A DNA stretch of 64,000 nucleotides from Candidatus Fusicatenibacter intestinigallinarum. GTDB lineage: Bacteria; Bacillota; Clostridia; Lachnospirales; Lachnospiraceae. The position numbers and the translations under genes were made by a program. Each line of letters begins with the position of its first letter. The stretch's first letter is position 1. The stretch lies in the NCBI GenBank assembly GCA_019119555.1, contig DWWU01000003.1:24532-88531 (forward strand). The letters are read 5' to 3'. The notes beneath the pieces were generated by a model. The model saw nothing but the letters and a program-made list of their open reading frames with translations. It was not told the DNA's origin and searched no databases. This document shows positions 43,035 to 52,973 of the stretch, in pieces.

Positions 43035-45689
43035 ATGAGTAAGGAACTTGCAAAAACCTACGACCCGAAGGGGATCGAGGACAGACTGTATCAGAAATGG
43101 ATGGACAAAGGATACTTTCACGCCGAAGTAAATCCGAACAAGAAACCGTTTACGATTATGATGCCGCCGCCGAACGTAACCGGACAGCTTCATATGGGTC
43201 ACGCGCTGGACAATACGATGCAGGATATTCTGATCCGGTTCAAGCGGATGCAGGGTTACGAAGCACTGTGGCAGCCGGGAACCGATCATGCGGCGATTGC
43301 GACGGAAGTAAAGGTAACGGAGATGCTGAAGGAAAAAGGCATCGACAAGGATGAGATTGGCCGTGAGGAATTCCTGAGATACTGCTGGGAATGGAAAAAA
43401 GAGTACGGCGGACGGATCAACGATCAGCTGAAGAAGCTCGGTTCCTCCGCAGACTGGGACAGAGAGCGGTTTACGATGGATGAGGGCTGTTCCGAAGCAG
43501 TGGAAGAAGTATTCTGCCGTCTGTATGAGAAAGGCTGGATTTACAAAGGAAGCCGTATCATCAACTGGTGCCCGGTGTGTCAGACTTCCATCTCCGACGC
43601 TGAGGTAGAACATGAGGAGCAGGCGGGCCACTTCTGGCATATCCGTTATCCGATCGTTGGAGAAGAGGGAAAGTATGTGGAAATTGCCACCACCCGGCCG
43701 GAAACTCTGCTGGGAGATACCGCCGTTGCGGTAAATCCGGACGATGAGCGGTATCAGGATCTGATCGGAAAAATGCTGAAGCTTCCGCTGACCGACCGTG
43801 AAATTCCGGTAATCGCCGACGCCTATGTGGACAAAGAGTTCGGAACCGGATGCGTAAAGATCACGCCGGCGCACGACCCCAACGATTTTGAGGTGGGAAA
43901 ACGCCATAACCTGCCGGAGATTAACATTATGAACGACGACGCGACCATGAACGACAAGTGCGGAAAGTACGCGGGCATGGACCGCTATGGGGCGAGGAAA
44001 GCCATGGTTGCGGATCTTGAGGCGCAGGGGCTTCTCGTAAAGGTTGAGGACCATGTTCACAATGTAGGAACCCACGACCGCTGCGGAACAACGATCGAGC
44101 CGATGGTAAAGCCCCAGTGGTTTGTAAAGATGGCCGATATGGCGAAACCGGCCATTGAAGCGGTAAAGAACGGGGAAACCACCTTCGTTCCGAAGAGCTT
44201 TGAAAAGACGTATTTCCACTGGCTGGAGAATATCCGCAACTGGTGTATTTCCAGGCAGCTGTGGTGGGGACACAGAATTCCTGCGTATACCTGCAGCGAA
44301 TGCGGAGAGATTACCGTACACAAGGGCGGCGCGCCGGAGAAATGCCCGAAATGCGGAGGCACGCACTTCGCACAGGATCCGGATACGCTGGACACCTGGT
44401 TCAGTTCGGCCCTGTGGCCGTTTTCCACTCTGGGATGGCCGGAGAAAACGCCGGAACTGGAATATTTTTATCCGACAGACGTACTGGTAACCGGATATGA
44501 CATTATTCCGTTCTGGGTAATGCGTATGATGTTCTCCGCTCTGGAGCAGACCGGAAAGGTTCCGTTCCACCACGTACTGATTCATGGGCTTGTGAGAGAT
44601 TCCCAGGGAAGAAAGATGAGCAAATCCCTCGGAAACGGCATTGATCCGCTGGAGGTGATTGACAAGTACGGCGCCGATGCGCTGCGTCTGACGCTGATGA
44701 CCGGAAATGCTCCGGGCAATGATATGCGTTTCTACTGGGAGCGTGTGGAAGCCAGCCGGAACTTTGCCAACAAGGTATGGAATGCGTCCAGGTTCATCAT
44801 GATGAATCTGGAGAAAGCGGAGGTTCCGTCCGCAATGCCGGAGGAACTTCTGACCATCGCGGACAAGTGGATCCTGTCCAGAGTCAACGACCTGGCGGTT
44901 CAGGTAACGGAAAATCTGGATAAATATGAGCTTGGAATCGCGGTACAGAAGGTTTATGATTTCATCTGGGAAGAGTTCTGCGACTGGTATATCGAGATGG
45001 TAAAACCGAGACTGTACAGTGCGGGCGACGAGACGAAGGGAGCGGCTCTGTGGACTCTGAAAACCGTTCTGGGCAATGCGCTGAAGCTTCTTCATCCGTA
45101 TATGCCGTTCATCACAGAGGAGATCTACTGCACGCTGAATCCGGAGGAGGATACGATCATGACTGCATCCTGGCCGGCATTTGACGAGGCGTGGAGCTTC
45201 CCGAAGGAGGAAGCAGACGTTGAGATGATGAAGGAAGCAGTGCGCAGCATCCGTGCGGTACGCACCGAGCTTCAGGTTCCGCCGTCAAAGAAAGCAAGCG
45301 TTTATGTGGTAAGCGCCGACGATGCGGTATGCGAAACCTTCCGCAGCGGAAGTGTGTTCTTTGCAACTCTGGCATCGGCCAATGAGGTTTATGTTCAGAA
45401 GGATAAGGAAGGCATCGCTGACGACGCTGTTTCCGCAGTGATTCCGCAGGCAGCCATCTATATCCCGTTTGCGGAACTGGTGGATCTTGAGAAAGAGATC
45501 GAACGTCTGAAGAAAGAGGAGGAACGTCTGAAAAAAGAAATTGCCCGCTCCAACGGTATGCTCGGAAATCCGAATTTTGTTCAGAAGGCGCCTGAGGCGA
45601 AAGTACAGGCGGAGAGAGAAAAGCTTGCGGATTATGAGCAGATGATGGAGCAGGTTCGCACAAGATTGGAGCAGCTTTCTGAGAAATGA
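43035..45689 (+). CDS. valS: Valine-tRNA ligase
   Basis: Class I aminoacyl-tRNA synthetase of 884 residues. The HIGH motif appears as HMGHA in [16 protein letters not shown], and KMSKS is in [10 protein letters not shown]. The editing domain (about residues 190-350) contains [17 protein letters not shown], and a Zn-ribbon-like segment [23 protein letters not shown] sits near residue 425. The C-terminal coiled coil ([19 protein letters not shown]) is the ValRS tRNA-binding arm. Start at 43035 follows CAAGGAGG; the ORF-track start lies in the T-box terminator. Its stop overlaps the next gene start (ATGA). Confidence 0.98.
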   Translation: MSKELAKTYDPKGIEDRLYQKWMDKGYFHAEVNPNKKPFTIMMPPPNVTGQLHMGHALDNTMQDILIRFKRMQGYEALWQPGTDHAAIATEVKVTEMLKEKGIDKDEIGREEFLRYCWEWKKEYGGRINDQLKKLGSSADWDRERFTMDEGCSEAVEEVFCRLYEKGWIYKGSRIINWCPVCQTSISDAEVEHEEQAGHFWHIRYPIVGEEGKYVEIATTRPETLLGDTAVAVNPDDERYQDLIGKMLKLPLTDREIPVIADAYVDKEFGTGCVKITPAHDPNDFEVGKRHNLPEINIMNDDATMNDKCGKYAGMDRYGARKAMVADLEAQGLLVKVEDHVHNVGTHDRCGTTIEPMVKPQWFVKMADMAKPAIEAVKNGETTFVPKSFEKTYFHWLENIRNWCISRQLWWGHRIPAYTCSECGEITVHKGGAPEKCPKCGGTHFAQDPDTLDTWFSSALWPFSTLGWPEKTPELEYFYPTDVLVTGYDIIPFWVMRMMFSALEQTGKVPFHHVLIHGLVRDSQGRKMSKSLGNGIDPLEVIDKYGADALRLTLMTGNAPGNDMRFYWERVEASRNFANKVWNASRFIMMNLEKAEVPSAMPEELLTIADKWILSRVNDLAVQVTENLDKYELGIAVQKVYDFIWEEFCDWYIEMVKPRLYSAGDETKGAALWTLKTVLGNALKLLHPYMPFITEEIYCTLNPEEDTIMTASWPAFDEAWSFPKEEADVEMMKEAVRSIRAVRTELQVPPSKKASVYVVSADDAVCETFRSGSVFFATLASANEVYVQKDKEGIADDAVSAVIPQAAIYIPFAELVDLEKEIERLKKEEERLKKEIARSNGMLGNPNFVQKAPEAKVQAEREKLADYEQMMEQVRTRLEQLSEK

Positions 45690-47944
45690 AGAATTTAAAG
45701 GAAATCATAAAGAAAGGCGCCGGCAGACTTCGGAGGCAGAAGCCGGAAAAGGTGAGAAAGGAGCTGAGTCCCGCCTGCGCGAAGGCGCTGAAAATCTGTA
45801 ATTTTCTGTCGCTGCCGCTTCAGGCGGTGGGATGCTGCCTTCTGTACTTTGTCATTGAAATGCTTTCCCGCCGATCGGCCGTACAGGCCTGGACGTTTAT
45901 GACGGAGAAGCCGCTGGTCTTTCTGTACAATGCATTTTTGATATTTACGACATTTCTGGTTGTTTACCTGTTTCGGAGAAGAATGCTGGTACGTCTGATT
46001 ATGACGTTTTTCTGGCTTCTGCTCGGTGTGATCAACTGCGTGATCCTGTCCAACAGGGTCACGCCGTTTACCGGGCCGGATCTGAAGAATCTCAGCGACG
46101 GCGCGACGGTGGTGACGAAATATATGTCCGGGGGCACGGTGGTTCTGGCTTTTTCGGCCATTGCCGTGGTGCTTCTGTTCCTGGTATGGTTCTGGTTTAA
46201 GGGGCCGAAGTACAGGGGAAAAATCCGCTGGTATGTGAACATTCCGGCGATTATCATCGGCGTGCTTCTGTTTGCCGGCGTCACGAATCTGGCGCTGGAA
46301 CGACGGGTGCTTTCCAGCTATTTTGTAAATATCGCGTTTGCCTATGAGGATTACGGTTATCCTTACTGTCTGGCGGTAACGTTGTTTGAGACGGGGATCA
46401 GCGAGCCCAACGGGTATTCCGAGGAGCTTGTGGATCAGATTGAGGAAAGCGAGGGAGAACCGGAGGAGAACGATTCGGTGATGCCGAACATCATTTTCCT
46501 TCAGCTGGAATCTTTCTTTGATCCCGCCACCGTGACGTATCTGAATCTGTCCGAAGATCCGATTCCCACGTTTCATCAGCTGATGGAAGAGTATTCCTCC
46601 GGATGGTACCGGGTTCCGGTGGTTGGAGCGGGGACCGCAAACACAGAGTTTGAGACGATCACGGGAATGAGCCTGCGCTATTTCGGGCCGGGCGAGTACC
46701 CGTACAAGTCGGTGCTGCAGGAGGAGACCTGTGAGAGCGCGCCGTATGTCCTGAAGGATCTGGGATATTCCACCCATGCGATTCATAACAACGAGGCCAA
46801 TTTCTATGCCAGAAGAACTGTCTTCTCAAGGCTTGGATTTGATACGTTTACCTCGGAAGAGTACATGCCGGATATTTCAGATACGACGCCCACCGGATGG
46901 GTCAAGGATTATATTCTGACGGATGAGATCATAAAGGCGCTGGATTCCACGCCGGATCAGCCGGATTACGTCTATACGATTTCCGTGCAGGGACACGGAG
47001 ATTATCAGAATGAGCCTGTGCTGGAAGACCCGAAGATTACGGTCACAGGAGCCGAGGACAAGGCGAAAAACAATTATGCATGGGAGTACTACGTCAATGA
47101 AATCAATGAGATGGATCAGTTTATCAAAGAGCTGACCGACCGCCTGGCGGAGTACGATGAGCCGACGGTGCTGGTGATGTACGGCGATCATCTTCCGACG
47201 ATGGATCTGGAGATGGAGGATCTGACCAACAAATACCTGTATCAGACTCAGTATGTGATCTGGGACAATATGGGGCTGGAGAAAAAGGATATGAATCTTT
47301 CTTCCTACCAGATTGCCGCAGAGGTGATGGACCGTGTGGGAATCCACGACGGAACGATCTTTCGCTACCACCAGACCAGAAAGAACACGAAAAATTATCA
47401 GGTGGACCTGGAGGTTCTGCAGTATGACCTGCTGTACGGAGAGAGGTATTCCTATGATCTGAACGGAGGAACTCCTTATAAGAGACTGCAGATGCAGCTG
47501 GGCGTCGTTCCGATCACGCTGACGGAAGCGAAAAATATAGGAAACAATACCTGGTATTTTTACGGAGAGAATTTTACCGCATCCAGCAGAGTGGAAGTAA
47601 ACGGGGAGATGATGAAGACGATCTTCCTGAACAACAGTACGCTGATGGTCAATGATCTGGAACTGCACGACGGAGACCAGGTGACGATTGCCCAGCAGAG
47701 CAACAGTTCGACGAAGAAGGTGCTGTCCCGCACCGATCCGTGGATCTGTCAGACCACCGTGACCCTGACTCCATCCGTCGAACCGGAAGCGGACGGAACG
47801 GAAACTCCGTCCACAGAGAATACGGCGGGAGCAGAGGCAACGGAAGCTCCGCCCGCGCAGGATGCGGCGGGAGCGAATGAAACGGAATCCCCGTCTGCGG
47901 AGAATGCGGCGGGAACAGACGGAACGGAGGCTTCCGGAACCTGA
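45686..47944 (+). CDS. LTA-synthase-family membrane sulfatase-like phosphotransferase
   Basis: Membrane protein of 752 residues, translation-coupled to valS by a 4-nt overlap. Five hydrophobic segments (roughly residues 28-50, 62-80, 84-112, 145-168 and 185-205) anchor an extracellular alkaline-phosphatase-like domain. [13 protein letters not shown] has the metal Glu, the Thr nucleophile is in [14 protein letters not shown], and [10 protein letters not shown] holds later metal ligands. This is the LtaS/phosphoglycerol-transferase family, which moves glycerol-phosphate from phosphatidylglycerol to a glycan or polymer. The last 55 residues are an unusual low-complexity tail with imperfect AxxxTEAPSxExAAG-like repeats, not typical of LtaS. 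Its acceptor is unknown. Confidence 0.87.
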   Translation: MKNLKEIIKKGAGRLRRQKPEKVRKELSPACAKALKICNFLSLPLQAVGCCLLYFVIEMLSRRSAVQAWTFMTEKPLVFLYNAFLIFTTFLVVYLFRRRMLVRLIMTFFWLLLGVINCVILSNRVTPFTGPDLKNLSDGATVVTKYMSGGTVVLAFSAIAVVLLFLVWFWFKGPKYRGKIRWYVNIPAIIIGVLLFAGVTNLALERRVLSSYFVNIAFAYEDYGYPYCLAVTLFETGISEPNGYSEELVDQIEESEGEPEENDSVMPNIIFLQLESFFDPATVTYLNLSEDPIPTFHQLMEEYSSGWYRVPVVGAGTANTEFETITGMSLRYFGPGEYPYKSVLQEETCESAPYVLKDLGYSTHAIHNNEANFYARRTVFSRLGFDTFTSEEYMPDISDTTPTGWVKDYILTDEIIKALDSTPDQPDYVYTISVQGHGDYQNEPVLEDPKITVTGAEDKAKNNYAWEYYVNEINEMDQFIKELTDRLAEYDEPTVLVMYGDHLPTMDLEMEDLTNKYLYQTQYVIWDNMGLEKKDMNLSSYQIAAEVMDRVGIHDGTIFRYHQTRKNTKNYQVDLEVLQYDLLYGERYSYDLNGGTPYKRLQMQLGVVPITLTEAKNIGNNTWYFYGENFTASSRVEVNGEMMKTIFLNNSTLMVNDLELHDGDQVTIAQQSNSSTKKVLSRTDPWICQTTVTLTPSVEPEADGTETPSTENTAGAEATEAPPAQDAAGANETESPSAENAAGTDGTEASGT

Positions 47945-47995
47945 GACGCGCCCGAAAAAAATCATAATTTGCGCTCAAAATTTTCAATTTATCTA

Positions 47996-48023
47996 TGGAC
48001 ATATTCCACCACTATTATATAAT
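47996..48023 (+). promoter_or_regulatory. Sigma-A promoter of folC
   Basis: TGGACA, 16 nt, TATAAT (perfect -10), with a leader of about 95 nt. Confidence 0.65.
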
Positions 48024-48125
48024 GGTAAAGTGACGGGGCGGTCAGGATCCGTGTTCCGGCGGCTGTTCAGCCGGCCATGCGACTGTGTCCCGTGTAAATA
48101 CATTAGATAAGAGTGGTGGAATTTT

Positions 48126-49490
48126 TTGAACTACGAGGAAGCGGCAGCTTATATTGAAGATATACCAAAGTTTACGGTCAAGCATCCGGTGGGGCATACC
48201 GGGAAACTGCTGGAATGCCTGGGAAATCCATCGCTGGACCGAAAGATTATCCATGTGGCAGGAACAAACGGAAAAGGGAGCGTATGCTCCTATCTGGAAT
48301 CGATGCTGCGCCTGGGCGGCAAACGTGTCGGGATGTTCACTTCCCCTCATCTGATCCGGATCAACGAGCGGTTTGTGGTCGACGGACAGGCGGTCAGCGA
48401 TGAAACCTTTCTCGCCGCCTTCGAAAAAGTGATGGAAACTGTGGGCAGGGTGGCTTCGGAGAACCGCGAGCATCCCAGCTATTTTGAGTTTCTGTTTCTG
48501 ATGGGCATGGTGATTTTCGAGGATGCGGATGTGGAATACATTATTCTGGAAACGGGGCTCGGAGGAAGGCTGGATGCCACGAATGTGACGCCGCGCCCTC
48601 TGGCCTGCACAATCACATCCATCAGCCGGGACCACACGGAATATCTCGGCGAGACAATCCCCGAGATTGCTGCGGAAAAGGCCGGGATTATCAAGCCGGG
48701 CGTTCCGGTGATCTATGATGGGCAGAACGGGGAGGCGGCAGAGGTGATCCGCCGGAGAGCAGAAGAGCTGGGAAGCCCGTATTTTGAGCTGCGCCCCTCC
48801 ATGTATCGGAGGGAGACCGTCAGTCGGGAAGGGATTTCCTTTGTGTTCGAGCCCGACAAAGGAGTGCCGGTGCGGCTGAAAATTCCGTATATTGCGGATT
48901 ATCAGATGATGAATGCCAGCCTGGCGTATTTTACGATGGAGTGTCTGAAGGACGTCCATGGAATCCCGGAAGAGATTCTGGTGCGGGGAATCGAAGAGGC
49001 GCACTGGCCCTGCCGTATGGAGACCGTGCTGCCGGGAGTGATTATCGACGGCGCCCATAATGAGGACGGTATCGCTCAGTTTATACGGACGGCGGCGCAT
49101 TTTGCGGAGGAACAGGAGATTACGATTCTGTTTTCGGCAGTGAGAGATAAAAAGTATGAGGAGATGATCCATGAGATCTGCGAGGGAATCCGGCCGGCGC
49201 GAGTGGTCGCCACGCAGATCGGAGGAAGCCGCGAAGTGCCTGCACAGGTGCTGGCGGAGGATTTCCGGAAGGCAGGATGCCGGGAAGTATACGCGCAGGC
49301 GGATGTGGCCGGGGCATTTGAACAGGCATATGAGATGAAAGGGGATGGGATGCTGTTCTGTGTAGGTTCGCTGTATCTGGCCGGAGAGCTGAAAGACTAT
49401 ATCGGCAGAAGACAGCGCGGGCCGGGTGCGAGTGGAAGAGCAAAGGAGGAAAAACATGCTCAATTACGAGGAAGAACTGAAGAAATTTAA
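48126..49490 (+). CDS. folC: Bifunctional folylpolyglutamate/dihydrofolate synthase
   Basis: Cytoplasmic Mur-ligase-like enzyme of 454 residues that adds glutamates to folates. The P-loop HVAGTNGKGSVCSYL is at about residue 40, followed by GMFTSPHLIRINERF (the omega-loop region), and later ILETGLGGRLDATN and ISRDHTEYLG. Start is TTG at 48126; GAGTGGTGG upstream is a fair site and no ATG is suitable. Its 3' end overlaps the next small gene by 35 nt, in another frame, so the two are coupled. It shares a folate theme with fhs but is far away. Confidence 0.95.
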   Translation: MNYEEAAAYIEDIPKFTVKHPVGHTGKLLECLGNPSLDRKIIHVAGTNGKGSVCSYLESMLRLGGKRVGMFTSPHLIRINERFVVDGQAVSDETFLAAFEKVMETVGRVASENREHPSYFEFLFLMGMVIFEDADVEYIILETGLGGRLDATNVTPRPLACTITSISRDHTEYLGETIPEIAAEKAGIIKPGVPVIYDGQNGEAAEVIRRRAEELGSPYFELRPSMYRRETVSREGISFVFEPDKGVPVRLKIPYIADYQMMNASLAYFTMECLKDVHGIPEEILVRGIEEAHWPCRMETVLPGVIIDGAHNEDGIAQFIRTAAHFAEEQEITILFSAVRDKKYEEMIHEICEGIRPARVVATQIGGSREVPAQVLAEDFRKAGCREVYAQADVAGAFEQAYEMKGDGMLFCVGSLYLAGELKDYIGRRQRGPGASGRAKEEKHAQLRGRTEEI

Positions 49491-49608
49491 GCCATGTCTC
49501 GATGTGGACGAGGTGGAGAATGCCATCTACAGCCGCGATCTGACAGATGTCATAGATATCCTGAAGGAAATGATGAAAACCGAGCAGGAAGCAGAGAAGG
49601 AAGAGTAA
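49456..49608 (+). CDS. Conserved-looking 50-residue acidic protein, function unknown
   Basis: Protein MLNYEEELKKFKPCLDVDEVENAIYSRD..., 50 residues, rich in Glu and Asp, predicted helical, no signal or membrane segment. ATG at 49456 has AAAGGAGGA at ideal spacing, the strongest support for its reality. It starts inside folC (35-nt overlap) and ends 9 nt before the zinc-ribbon/TPR gene, so it sits in a three-gene operon. I do not recognise a family. The tight spacing suggests a partner of the TPR protein or FolC. Confidence 0.75.
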   Translation: MLNYEEELKKFKPCLDVDEVENAIYSRDLTDVIDILKEMMKTEQEAEKEE

Positions 49609-49617
49609 GGTGTGCCG

Positions 49618-51111
49618 ATGAATTGTATGAATTGTAAGGCGGCAGTCGATCAGGGACTGGAGTTCTGTCCGCACTGCGGATTTGATCTGAGGGTACAGCG
49701 GAAATGCATGTCGCTCTCCAATATGTATTATAATCAGGGGCTGGACAAGGCGCAGATCCGCGATCTGTCCGGGGCCATCGACATGCTGCGCAGAAGTCTT
49801 AAATTTAACAAGCTGAATATTCCGGCACGTAATCTTCTGGGACTGGTCTACTTTGAGACTGGCGAAGCCGTGTCCGCTCTGAGCGAATGGATCATCAGCA
49901 AGAATATTATGCCGGAGAACAACATTGCCTCCGAATACATCGCAAAGCTTCAGGCGGAGCCGGCGAAACTGGACATGATCAACCAGACGATCAAGAAATA
50001 CAACGCCGCGCTGAAGTGTTGCCGGGAGAACAATGAGGATGTGGCGGCGATTCAGCTGAAAAAGATTCTGAGCCAGAATCCCAAGCTGATTAAAGGCTAT
50101 CATCTGCTGGCGCTGATTTATATCAAACGCGAAGAATACGAGCGTGCCAGAAAAATTCTGAAAAAAGCGGCCAGAATCGACAAGACCAATTCAACGACGC
50201 TGCGTTTCCTCAAGGAAGTGGATCAGCAGACGGGAACCCAGACTTCTCTGGAGCCGCGGAGGTTCGGACGCCGGGGAAAAGCGGAGGAGAAGGAGGAAAA
50301 GATTACGTCGGACCGGCTGGCAGCCAACGATGTGGTGATACAGCCGCCGACCTTCCGGGAAAGTTCCTATATGGCGACGATTCTGAATATCTGTCTGGGC
50401 CTTGTCCTCGGCGGGCTGGTGGTGTGGTTCCTGATTGGCCCGGGGCATGAGCAGGAGATCAACCGGGCTGCGGATGAGAAAATTATCGAATACAGCGCGA
50501 CGATGGCGAACCAGGAGGCGCAGATTACCGAGCTGCAGAGCCAGGTGGATGCACTGAACGAGACGTCGGCGTCCGCCCAGCAGCAGCTGGACGCGTCCAG
50601 TCAGAAAAACAGCAGCTACGAGAATCTCCTCAAGGCAGTGGACGCCTATCAGCAGGGAAACACCTCGCAGACCTCCAACGCACTGATGGAGGTGGATACA
50701 GACCAGCTGTCCGTGGACGCCAAGGCAGTATATGACGAGATTTATACCAATATTCAGGATTCCATGTTTGCGGAACTGAAGGAGGAAGGTGTGGATGCGT
50801 TTGAAAATGCGGAATACACAACGGCGGTCGACCGGCTGACAAAGGCAAAGGAGATCAACGGAGAGGATTACGTGGTTCTGAACCGGCTCGCCCATGCCTA
50901 CCGGCAGCTTGGACAGACAGACAATGCCATTGCGGCGTTCCAGGAGATTATCAATACCTTCCCGGGAACAGACCAGGCCACAAGGGCGGCAAATTCCATC
51001 GAACAGCTGGGCGGCACGCCCCAGGATCCGCAGGATACTTCCGACGATGAATCGGATACGGCTGACAGCGACAATCCGGATACGGCCGATGAATCGGACA
51101 GCGGCGACTGA
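49618..51111 (+). CDS. Membrane protein with zinc ribbon and TPR repeats
   Basis: Protein of 497 residues. A zinc ribbon (CMNCKAAVDQGLEFCPHCG) opens it, then TPR-like repeats (about 35-210; DLSGAIDMLRRSLKFNKLN, ARKILKKAARIDKTN). A single hydrophobic helix (MATILNICLGLVLGGLVVWFLIG) at about residue 245-268 splits it. Beyond that are a coiled coil (ITELQSQVDALNETSASAQQQL) and a second set of TPR repeats (ALMEVDTDQLSVDAKAVYDE, AIAAFQEIINTFPGTDQ), ending in an acidic Asp/Ser-rich tail. The N-terminus is therefore cytoplasmic and the second half external, or the reverse. A scaffold role is likely. A GTG at 49612 is an alternative start. It precedes the spoIIA operon after a terminator. Confidence 0.78.
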   Translation: MNCMNCKAAVDQGLEFCPHCGFDLRVQRKCMSLSNMYYNQGLDKAQIRDLSGAIDMLRRSLKFNKLNIPARNLLGLVYFETGEAVSALSEWIISKNIMPENNIASEYIAKLQAEPAKLDMINQTIKKYNAALKCCRENNEDVAAIQLKKILSQNPKLIKGYHLLALIYIKREEYERARKILKKAARIDKTNSTTLRFLKEVDQQTGTQTSLEPRRFGRRGKAEEKEEKITSDRLAANDVVIQPPTFRESSYMATILNICLGLVLGGLVVWFLIGPGHEQEINRAADEKIIEYSATMANQEAQITELQSQVDALNETSASAQQQLDASSQKNSSYENLLKAVDAYQQGNTSQTSNALMEVDTDQLSVDAKAVYDEIYTNIQDSMFAELKEEGVDAFENAEYTTAVDRLTKAKEINGEDYVVLNRLAHAYRQLGQTDNAIAAFQEIINTFPGTDQATRAANSIEQLGGTPQDPQDTSDDESDTADSDNPDTADESDSGD

Positions 51112-51193
51112 GAGCATGGCGCCTGCGGACATCCGGTTCATGGCGAAGCAAATTTCCAGGGAAATAAAGAACATACGGAGAGAAACCTCGGAG

Positions 51194-51236
51194 GCGGGGA
51201 TATACGAAGGAAAAAAGTTCGTATATCCCCGCTTTT
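51194..51236 (+). terminator. Terminator between the TPR gene and spoIIAA
   Basis: Perfect arms GCGGGGATATACGAA and TTCGTATATCCCCGC, then TTTT. It isolates the spoIIA operon from upstream genes. The 55 nt before spoIIAA contains no promoter I can name; a sigma-H type would be expected. Confidence 0.88.
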
Positions 51237-51288
51237 CATATAAGGGGAAAGAATCGCGCGGGGAGCGCGTCAGGAGGAGGAGAATAAT

Positions 51289-51621
51289 ATGGATCAAGGG
51301 GAATTTTTTCAGGTAAAAGGAAGCATACTGACGATAAAGGTACCGGCGGAGCTGGACCATCACCTTGCGGAAGAAATCCGCAGGCAGGCGGAGGTGATCC
51401 AGAACGAACATAACATCCGACAGATCGATTTTGATTTCGGACAAACGACTTTTATGGACAGTTCCGGAATCGGGCTTGTCATGGGACGTTTTCGGGAGAT
51501 TCAGCTGACGGGCGGGACGGTGCGCGCACTCCATGCCAATGAGCGGGTCCGGAAAATTCTGAAAATCTCCGGCGTCTCGAGAGTCATCGAAGTGGTGCCG
51601 GAAAAAACATGGAAGATCTGA
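51289..51621 (+). CDS. spoIIAA: Anti-sigma F factor antagonist SpoIIAA
   Basis: STAS-domain protein of 110 residues that, when dephosphorylated, binds SpoIIAB and releases sigma F in the forespore. The phosphorylation site is Ser58 in TTFMDSSGIGLVMG, at the same position as in Bacillus subtilis. The family length fits. Start at 51289 follows CAGGAGGAGGAG. First gene of spoIIAA-spoIIAB-sigF. The dephosphorylating enzyme SpoIIE is not in the window. Confidence 0.97.
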   Translation: MDQGEFFQVKGSILTIKVPAELDHHLAEEIRRQAEVIQNEHNIRQIDFDFGQTTFMDSSGIGLVMGRFREIQLTGGTVRALHANERVRKILKISGVSRVIEVVPEKTWKI

Positions 51622-51637
51622 GGGAAAGGAGAAATTT

Positions 51638-52084
51638 ATGGAACAGACGAACGAGATGATGATGGAATTTGACAGCCGCTCCTGCAATGAAAGCTTTGCC
51701 AGAGTGGCGGTGGCAGCTTTTATGACGCAGCTGAATCCCACGTTGGAGGAAGTGGCGGATGTAAAAACAGCGGTGTCTGAGGCGATCACCAATGCGATTA
51801 TTCACGCTTATGACAATCAGGTACATAAGATCCGGCTGGAATGCCGACTGGAAGGAAAAACCATCGAGATTGCCGTGACGGACTTTGGCAAAGGGATTCC
51901 GGATATTCCAAAGGCAATGGAGCCATTGTTCACAACCCGGCCGGAGCTGGAACGTTCCGGCATGGGATTTGCATTTATGGAGGCATTTATGGATGAACTG
52001 TCCGTAGAATCCCGGGTGGGGCAGGGGACAGTCGTCCGGATGAAGAAGACGGTGGGAAGCCGGTCAGTCTTTGAGGATGACTGA
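51638..52084 (+). CDS. spoIIAB: Anti-sigma F factor SpoIIAB
   Basis: GHKL-ATPase/serine kinase of 148 residues. It binds and inhibits sigma F and phosphorylates SpoIIAA. The N box is EAITNAIIHAYDN, the G1 box is VTDFGKGIPD, and the G2 region is LERSGMGFAFMEAFMD. Start follows GAAAGGAG. It lies 16 nt after spoIIAA and its last bases overlap the sequence upstream of sigF. Confidence 0.97.
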   Translation: MEQTNEMMMEFDSRSCNESFARVAVAAFMTQLNPTLEEVADVKTAVSEAITNAIIHAYDNQVHKIRLECRLEGKTIEIAVTDFGKGIPDIPKAMEPLFTTRPELERSGMGFAFMEAFMDELSVESRVGQGTVVRMKKTVGSRSVFEDD

Positions 52085-52145
52085 TCCGGAAATGCGCAGA
52101 TCTGGCGAAACGGTTGCCGGAAAACAGCAGGAGAAAGGAGGTACT

Positions 52146-52871
52146 ATGGAACATACGCTTGACCTGCTTCGAAGAGCACACGAAGGGGATAAAGCGGCGA
52201 GAGACACACTGGTAGAGGAAAATATGGGGCTGATCTGGAGCATTGTCCGCCGTTTCACGGGAAGGGGCGTGGAGGCGGAGGATCTGTTCCAGATCGGAAG
52301 TATCGGTCTGCTGAAGGCGATCGATAAATTTGACACAGGGTACGAAGTACAGTTCTCCACCTATGCGGTGCCTATGATCACTGGGGAGATCAAACGGTTT
52401 CTGCGGGACGACGGGATGGTGAAGGTCAGCCGTCCGCTGAAGGAGCTGTCCTGGAAAGCCTATGCCATCCGGGAACGGCTGGAGCGGGAGCTGGGCAGGG
52501 AACCGTCTCTGGCAATGATTGCCGGCGAGCTTGAGGTGACCATGGAAGAGCTTGTGATGGCTCTGGATTCCGGCGCGGAGGTGGAGTCCCTGCAGAAAAC
52601 AATTTATCAGGGAGACGGCAGCGATATTTCCCTGGAGGACCGTCTGGAAGAGAAATCCTGCGCCCAGGACCGGCTTCTGGACCGGCTTTTGCTTGAGGAG
52701 ACGCTGGACAAGCTGGAGGCGAGAGAACGGCAGATTATTTATCTTAGATATTTTGAGGACAAGACGCAGACGGAGATTGCGAGAGAGCTGGGAATCTCGC
52801 AGGTGCAGGTGTCGAGGATGGAGAAGAAAATCCTGGGCATTATGAGAGGAAAAATTCTGGGGGAAAATTGA
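52146..52871 (+). CDS. sigF: RNA polymerase sigma-F factor (sporulation)
   Basis: Sigma-70 family factor of 241 residues controlling early forespore genes. Region 2 contains NMGLIWSIVRRF and EDLFQIGSIGLLKAIDKFD, and region 2.4 has FSTYAVPMITGEIKRFLRDDG. Region 4 is near RERQIIYLRYFEDKTQTEIARELGISQVQVSRME. It is the partner held by SpoIIAB. The ATG at 52146 follows AAAGGAGG; the longer ORF start would extend into spoIIAB without a ribosome site. A MoxR-DUF58 block follows, not spoVA. Confidence 0.96.
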   Translation: MEHTLDLLRRAHEGDKAARDTLVEENMGLIWSIVRRFTGRGVEAEDLFQIGSIGLLKAIDKFDTGYEVQFSTYAVPMITGEIKRFLRDDGMVKVSRPLKELSWKAYAIRERLERELGREPSLAMIAGELEVTMEELVMALDSGAEVESLQKTIYQGDGSDISLEDRLEEKSCAQDRLLDRLLLEETLDKLEARERQIIYLRYFEDKTQTEIARELGISQVQVSRMEKKILGIMRGKILGEN

Positions 52872-52973
52872 CTGGGAAAATGGGCGCGGAGATGGTATGA
52901 TAGGGGGAGGAAATTGACTGCCGGCGGCAGGTCTGAGTATCCGGCCGGATGAGGCAGAAGCAGGAGGAAATCT

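Noticed and set aside
22321-45095. Very long antisense ORFs (for example 661 aa at 22321-24306, 798 aa at 26759-29155, 784 aa at 42741-45095 on the minus strand)
   Set aside because: They mirror recognised genes (MATE, clpB, valS). They stay open because the sense genes rarely use TTA, CTA and TCA codons. They lack ribosome sites and family motifs.
51237-51288. Sigma-H promoter for spoIIAA
   Set aside because: Expected from Bacillus, but I could not find the AGGAWWT and GAAT boxes at correct spacing.
52868-52901. Promoter TTGACT...TATGAT before the moxR gene
   Set aside because: The spacer is 22 nt, too long for a sigma-A promoter.
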